DNA from: Anisus vortex
Taxonomy: Eukaryota > Mollusca > Gastropoda > Planorbidae
DNA length: 64,000 bases
Direction: 5' to 3'
Assembly: GCA_949126835.1 (NCBI GenBank)
Contig: OX421499.1
Span: 9,503,026-9,567,025, forward strand
Positions 58,731 to 64,000 of the stretch are shown here, one piece after another; within the stretch, counting starts at the first letter, position 1; every line of letters starts with the position of its first letter. The translations under genes were made by a program, and so were the position numbers. Under the pieces are notes generated by a model. That model was not told the DNA's origin, made no database searches, and worked only from the letters and a program-made list of their open reading frames with translations.

Positions 58731-58925
58731 CAAGGGTGTGCATCATGCGGCCCACGGGCCACAAAATGGCCCACCAAGGCTTTTAGTGTGACCCCGAAGA
58801 GCTTCTAAAGGCATTTTTTAAATTCGCTGCATTGATATTGCAAATAAACTTTCAGACTGTGTGGCCCGTCTTGTTGTATAAAATTTCATATGCCGCCCAA
58901 AGCAGGAAAACGTTGCACACTCCAG
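58731..58925. mobile_element. 195-bp hAT MITE
   Basis: The ends CAAGGGTGTGCA and TGCACACTCCAG are imperfect inverted repeats, flanked by an exact 8-bp duplication GTCTAGAT (58723-58730, 58926-58933). Inside, GCGGCCCACGGGCC and GTGTGGCCCG are typical of a widespread hAT MITE style. Confidence 0.85.
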
Positions 58926-58933
58926 GTCTAGAT

Positions 58934-60631
58934 CTTTTTGCCTGTGGCTGATCTTGGACAAGTTCAAACGTTCATTATGTATTATTTAATATAATAATGA
59001 GAGTAAAGCGGTATGGTCAGTTTCATCATTTATCATGCTTTCATTACTAAATTATCATGTTTATACTATTTATTATTTTTTCTTTTGGTATTTCCTCTTA
59101 TAAAGATATGTTAAAAAATCACTTTACAAATAAAAAAAAATATTTGTTAATACCCGACTCAAAGAGTTTTTATCTTTAAAATGTTCACTTTTGTTTAAAT
59201 TAAAGAATGGTGAAACATCATCATTCAAATGTTAACTTATTGTCTTTGTTATTTCATACAATGTCTAAAATAATTTAAATATTTTTTTTTTTTTACTCAA
59301 ATATTAGGAGTTTCACTTTATTTAAATATTTTTTTTGGGGGTGTACAGTCTTTTAAATTTATTTTTTTTGTAACCCACAATTGTTTTATTAATTAATTTT
59401 TTTTTTTATCTCAAATAAGTTTATTTAAAACTCTGTCATGTTTATTTCAATCAGGTGTAGTTGACTGAATACATACATTATTAATGCATATTATCTTTGA
59501 TAAAACTTTAGAACCAGTTCCAGTGGTCTTCTTGAGAAGAATACAGAACAGGTAGTTTGAATTCTCAAAGAGAATCTTTCCTTCTTTTGTGGATGGTAAA
59601 ACTGCAAAATCTTTGGAAGGCTAATGCATAACTAAAATGCATCTTAAAGATTTTGTAGAAAAACTTGTTTTTAAGAGCTGTTTAATTATTTATCAGCATA
59701 TAGACATTCATGTGGTGTATACTTCAAATCAAACACTGGATAAGATTATTTTTAAAATATTGTTTTTGTATTATTGCTACTTGATCTAAAGGCACTGTCC
59801 CGAAGAGAAATATATTGGTTAGATGCACATTATCAGATTAGGTAGACTGGTTCGGTAGACTACCTATTAGTTTATTAGATCTGGCCTTTCCTTGTTAGAT
59901 GGACATTAGCTATATACTATTAGATGGGCCCTGACTGGTTAGGTGAAAATTACCTATATACTATTAGATGGGCCTTGCCTGGTTTAGGGGTGGACATTAG
60001 CTATATACTATTAGATGGGCCCTGCCTGGTTATGTGGATACTAAGTGTGAATTTATTTGATGGGTTTGCCTGATTAGGTGGACATTAGCTATAAATGGAT
60101 ATAGGCTGTTTTATTTGACGGAACATGGCAGGTTAGGTGGACATTTAGTTTAACAATGGCTTCTAAATGATGACCGGTAGGTGGCTATTGGCATATATAG
60201 TGGTCATGATATTCTTATTGGTAGGCTTTAGAGTTTAGTAGCCGATTTTATGGACCCGAGTTGAGCAGTTACAAATTAGTACATGGAGAGGACTTTAGGG
60301 TGGACATTCATACTGTGGACAGTATTTTCTTAGTGGACATGATTATGTGGACAATTATCTCCTAAGTTGGACTTTATAACATTAACATTGCTCCGCTTCT
60401 GGACTGCCAAGTACGAGGTTATTATTTCAATGAGTAAAAACGTTCAACACAATTCATGAAAATAAAATTAAAAATTCATCAAATAAAATTGTAAAAAATA
60501 GACTAGTTTGGCAAAACTAAGTGTGGTTATTTCTTTTTTTTTTTTTTTTTTTAAAGAATTTTTTTTTTTTTCAAAAGAAAAGAAATGAGTGAAGGTGAGA
60601 TTGCTAAACATTATTGAAGAAGTGAGATAAT
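58934..60631. other. spacer with poly-T tracts and a degenerate repeat
   Basis: No gene seen. Positions 59820-60170 hold about six diverged units of roughly 45-50 bp around TTAGATGGGCCCTGCCTGG and GGACATTAGCTATA. Long T runs lie near 59280, 60535 and 60560. Confidence 0.5.
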
Positions 60632-60637
60632 TTTATT
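60632..60637 (-). terminator. possible polyadenylation signal of the minus-strand gene
   Basis: TTTATT on the plus strand is AATAAA on the minus strand, about 200 nt past the stop codon at 60838-60840. The distance fits a short 3' UTR. Confidence 0.4.
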
Positions 60638-60837
60638 TCTGATGAAAGATTGCAACCCAAAGTTTTCTAAATGATAAGTGTAGATGGTCTCGAACATTTC
60701 GCTGTTGTGATGTAGTGATCCATCACAATTCTCTTCAGTATAATGTTGATTCTAGACAGCCTTTTGGTGACTTAGGACTAGTTTGACAGTATTCACTCTT
60801 GGCCGTAGAACTGGTTTAGAGTTTTCTGATGCAATGC

Positions 60838-63800
60838 TCACACTGGGGTGCCATAGTTTCGAATTAATTCCACAAGAGCTTCGGTTAAGGGGGGAATTAC
60901 CTTTGGCTTATCAGTCTTCTCTGATTGCTGGGTGACGGGGATCTCTGTAGGGCCGGACTTCCCCGTAGTGCCGCCCTGTTGTTTGAGCTCGGTGATGTGG
61001 GCACGTGACATGCTGAGGAGTTGGTCAACCTGGTCCGGTTCATGACCCAGATTCTGCACGGACCTGGACGGGTGGTTCTGCGACTCGTTGCCTAACTCCT
61101 CCACGGGGTCGACGCTGCTCCCGGAAACAAAGAGCTCCCTGCATTTGCCGTTCCCCCACGCCTCTGAAACTCGGGAGACGGACCGGTGCGCAAGAAAGTC
61201 GGCGTCACTTGAAATACGCGAGTGTGCCCGAGAGCAGATGTGGGAGCCAGGAAAGCAAGAGTTACTCGCATTTTCTTGGAACGTGTCGCGCGCGTCTTTT
61301 GGTGCCAGGGCGTATCGGACCAGGAGTTTAACGGGGGTGTCACAATTCCTGACTGGAGACTCGCCACTCTCGACGCCGAATCTGGACCTGGTCTGCTTCC
61401 GCACCGAAGAGAGGCGACGTGCCACGCTGAACCTGTGCGGTTCTTGAAACTGCATCGACTCTGCATTAGACGCGGAAGCTATGCTGATGGTTGCGGAAGA
61501 TGTGACCGTCATCAAACTGGTGCTGCTGACGGCGCTACAACTGGGCGCCGACGGGCGGCTGTCGGCGAATTTAGCGGGGCGGTCCTCTCCCAACTTGCTG
61601 ACATTGCTCCCCGGGTCTTGGGTGCCCCCAAAGTTCAGTTTAGTTTGGGTTAGCATGTGTAAAGTCTCATCGATTCGGCTGAAAAAGCTCTGAAGTTCCG
61701 GTGCAGGTAACACGGCGTTGGGTCTGACGACCTCGGTCTCAGGCTGGGTTTTCATGCACGCGTTACCACTCTCATCGCCGATCATCGGGCCCCCGGCTTC
61801 CCTTGTCTGGGTCTGCGATTGCTCATACATGAGGCCGTCTACGGACGACTCTTTCCCATAGCGCTTTTTGACACTGTCCTTGTCTGGCGCACCGTTGGCC
61901 GACAGCAGCACAGGAACCTTGCTTTTCTCCGGGCTTGAAACATCCTTACGACCGTTGCCATCCCCTGGATGGAGGGACACCTCGCTGCACACAATTGATG
62001 AGATGTCTTTATTACAGTTCGACTGTTTGGCATCTTGGTCATTATTTTCATCATTACAGACCATATTACAGACGAAACTGCCACAGCTGTCTTTACTTTC
62101 TGCCAAAATCGTCGTCTGCGGGTCCTCATTAGACGGGGCCTGCTCTTGCGCCACCATCTCACTTTCTTCCTTTTCTTTGGGAGATTCACTATAGTACACG
62201 CTTTGTGGGACACTTGGCCGTGTACTTTGGTGCATACTTTGACGAATGCTCTGACGCTGCTTCAGCGCTTTCCAGCTGGCGTTGATGAACTCCCCAGTTG
62301 CCGGGTCGTGTTCGGTGTCCTGCTCCGTATCGCCTGCGCGGGGAGGGACCTCATCACCCATCATGGGCACGACGGGTGGCATTTCAAGGAACTGTTTGCG
62401 CCAGGGCTGGCTCTTAGCCTTACCATTGCCAATCTTGATCAGCTGTATCTTGCGCTGGATCTCGCTCTCCAGCATGCTGTAAATGACAGCTTTCGGGAAG
62501 CTGCGATACAGCATAGGGTCACTGGTATGTTGCTTCTTGTACGTGGCGGTGTGAAATTTCGTTGTGTTCAGTGCGGTCACATTCCAGTTCTTGGACAGTC
62601 TAGATGTGCAGAAGAGTTTTTCGTCGAATGCACTCCGTTTATCGTTCGGCCTGTTGTAGCACATCGTTGAGAATCCAAAGCTCGGGCCAGCATAACTGCC
62701 GAGTCTATAAATGTCCATCGTGGGTCGTATTTCCCTGCTTGTGGCGAACGCGGACATGCTCAAGGGACAATTGTTACCGTACGGGTCGTTCATGGCGGGC
62801 TCAATCCTGTAGCCCGGGTAGAATTTAGATTGCGAGAAGTGGCTGTGCCTTGGTACCGCCGCTTGGCAGCCATGATTGTTATTGATGCACAAGTTCAAGT
62901 ATTCGTCATCCAACATGTCCACAACAGAAGTGGTTGGGCATAAATCACAAACTAACAACAAGATATCATGTTCTATGTTATCCTCCGAACATCCGTCTCC
63001 ATTCAAGGCACTGGCATTCTCGTCTGCTACTAGCTTTCCTTTGGAAGAGTGTGACTTTTTCATTCTTTTCCTCTTAGAGATATTCTTCTCTCCACTGGCT
63101 ACCTCTTCTACCACTTTCGGCTCGCTCTCTTTCTTTTCAATCTCTGCATCCACACCCTCTTCCACCACTTTGGGCTCCTCGTTCACTTCTTCCTTCTCCT
63201 TAGCTTCTTCCTGTTTTGGCTTCTCTGGGCTCGTTGCTGGCTTTTCCGCGACGGCTTCTGTGGCCTCCAAGTCCTCATCCTCAACGCAAGGCTGCCTTGG
63301 CTTCATCTTCGGGACAAACATTTTATCCATGAACTCCCTGACGGGGCTACGTGGTCCAGTTTTACGCAAGCAGTGCGGGGCGAGATGAAACTCACGGCGT
63401 GGAGTCTTTTCACAAGGATCTTTGTTAAACTGTATCACTTGCTTCATTTTCTCGTTAGGGGACGTGGGTTTTCTGGAATTGGTGTAGTTTTCTGCAGGTG
63501 GGCAGGACGATGAGTGGCCGCAGCAAGTCGCACAGGGCCGGCACGATTTACAGCCACCGGCTCGCGCGGCGCAGCAGGATTTCGTCTCCGAGCCCAAGTT
63601 TAAGTTGCACATGCAGCTCGGCTTGGACATTCTCTTGCAGAGGTTCGTGTTGCACGGGTTCGGACAAAAAGTCATCCCGGTGCAAATGGGCGGGCAGCAA
63701 CGGTTGGGAGTTTTACTGAAGCCATATTTGTTGAGGAGCTGTTGGCACATAGCGTCGCCTTGTTTCGATTTGATGTAGCTGGCCGTAAAGCCAGTGCAAC

Positions 63801-64000
63801 AAAGCGGTTTGTTGATGCTGGCCAATTGGTTGCAGCACGTTCTGGTGGGAGATTGGCCGGGCTTGACGCAAAGGCAAGCCCCTGGGGGACACGGACACGC
63901 GCTGCCCTTGATACACTTTGACAATGACCTATACGCCCGTTCCGTACAAGATGGCCTGATACAGTAAGGCGTGACTTGGAACTGCCTAGGGCACGGCAGA
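60838..64000 (-). CDS. uncharacterised large protein with cysteine-rich N-terminal part (5' end off the window)
   Basis: One uninterrupted frame of at least 1,053 codons runs from the right edge to TGA at 60838-60840, with markedly higher G+C than its surroundings. I do not recognise the family. The first in-window codons (LPCPRQFQVTPYC) are still open with no in-frame ATG, so the protein starts outside the window or an intron enters from there. Regions in order: about 160 residues rich in Cys, many as CC or CPC pairs (SACPCPPGACLC, RCCPPIC, CKSCRPCATCC); a Lys/Glu/Pro segment with a duplicated EPKVVEE motif; a basic cluster (SKRKRMKK); a more ordered-looking middle with MDIYRLGSYAGPSFGF and FPKAVIYSMLESEIQRKIQL; a QS-rich patch (QRQSIRQSMHQS); and a long Ser-rich tail ending LVELIRNYGTPV. 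Codon-level continuity over 3 kb makes a real gene very likely. No function is assigned. Confidence 0.8.
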   Translation of the reverse strand, partial: LPCPRQFQVTPYCIRPSCTERAYRSLSKCIKGSACPCPPGACLCVKPGQSPTRTCCNQLASINKPLCCTGFTASYIKSKQGDAMCQQLLNKYGFSKTPNRCCPPICTGMTFCPNPCNTNLCKRMSKPSCMCNLNLGSETKSCCAARAGGCKSCRPCATCCGHSSSCPPAENYTNSRKPTSPNEKMKQVIQFNKDPCEKTPRREFHLAPHCLRKTGPRSPVREFMDKMFVPKMKPRQPCVEDEDLEATEAVAEKPATSPEKPKQEEAKEKEEVNEEPKVVEEGVDAEIEKKESEPKVVEEVASGEKNISKRKRMKKSHSSKGKLVADENASALNGDGCSEDNIEHDILLLVCDLCPTTSVVDMLDDEYLNLCINNNHGCQAAVPRHSHFSQSKFYPGYRIEPAMNDPYGNNCPLSMSAFATSREIRPTMDIYRLGSYAGPSFGFSTMCYNRPNDKRSAFDEKLFCTSRLSKNWNVTALNTTKFHTATYKKQHTSDPMLYRSFPKAVIYSMLESEIQRKIQLIKIGNGKAKSQPWRKQFLEMPPVVPMMGDEVPPRAGDTEQDTEHDPATGEFINASWKALKQRQSIRQSMHQSTRPSVPQSVYYSESPKEKEESEMVAQEQAPSNEDPQTTILAESKDSCGSFVCNMVCNDENNDQDAKQSNCNKDISSIVCSEVSLHPGDGNGRKDVSSPEKSKVPVLLSANGAPDKDSVKKRYGKESSVDGLMYEQSQTQTREAGGPMIGDESGNACMKTQPETEVVRPNAVLPAPELQSFFSRIDETLHMLTQTKLNFGGTQDPGSNVSKLGEDRPAKFADSRPSAPSCSAVSSTSLMTVTSSATISIASASNAESMQFQEPHRFSVARRLSSVRKQTRSRFGVESGESPVRNCDTPVKLLVRYALAPKDARDTFQENASNSCFPGSHICSRAHSRISSDADFLAHRSVSRVSEAWGNGKCRELFVSGSSVDPVEELGNESQNHPSRSVQNLGHEPDQVDQLLSMSRAHITELKQQGGTTGKSGPTEIPVTQQSEKTDKPKVIPPLTEALVELIRNYGTPV

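Noticed and set aside
61088..63719. Several plus- and minus-strand frames of 65-211 codons
   Set aside because: They overlap the long minus-strand frame in other registers. GC-rich codons of the real gene leave these shadows open.
63922..63924. Position 63924 as the start of the long minus-strand protein
   Set aside because: The codon there is TTG, not ATG, and the frame is open upstream to the window edge with coding-like, Cys-containing sequence.

Overview
The window is nuclear DNA of an animal. All recognisable genes are split by GT-AG introns and belong to animal or eukaryotic families: a beta-tubulin first exon, PSMG4 and NAGPA. Introns and spacers are AT-rich and full of tRNA-derived SINEs, LINE tails, DNA-transposon derivatives and minisatellites. 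A mollusc, perhaps a gastropod, is my best guess from the style of the repeats and exon sequences. That guess is inference, since no sequence here fixes the species.

Layout. At 1-2519 the first coding exon of a beta-tubulin gene (minus strand, rest off the left edge) stands head to head with PSMG4, a complete three-exon proteasome assembly chaperone gene on the plus strand. From 2520 to 6079 there is a spacer with SINE and LINE remains. From 6080 to 51272 one gene fills 45 kb: NAGPA, the 'uncovering enzyme' that removes GlcNAc from the mannose-6-phosphate tag of lysosomal enzymes. I reconstruct 12 coding exons; the splice phases agree at every junction and the total is 1,962 nt (653 residues plus stop). 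The order is signal segment, propeptide ending in a furin-type RRRR|D site, phosphodiester glycosidase domain, EGF-like repeats, one membrane span and a cytoplasmic tail.

The NAGPA introns hold most of the unusual sequence. They contain a nested pair of DNA transposons (intron 1), a tandemly copied 3' splice site (intron 4), two blocks of a 22-bp repeat (intron 6), a 35-bp minisatellite (intron 7) and a 34-bp minisatellite (intron 8). Intron 11 (25584-50941) is almost entirely one 38-bp tandem array, which occupies exactly 643 x 38 bp with no net indel and runs to 13 nt before the last exon.

Downstream of NAGPA (51273-60837) are its probable 3' UTR, a 32-bp minisatellite split by a roughly 2-kb hAT-type transposon, and a short hAT MITE. 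From 60838 to the right edge, on the minus strand, lies a GC-rich uninterrupted reading frame of at least 1,053 codons with a cysteine-rich N-terminal part. I do not recognise it, and it is open at the window edge.

The genes do not form a pathway. PSMG4 acts in proteasome assembly, tubulin in the cytoskeleton and NAGPA in the trans-Golgi.
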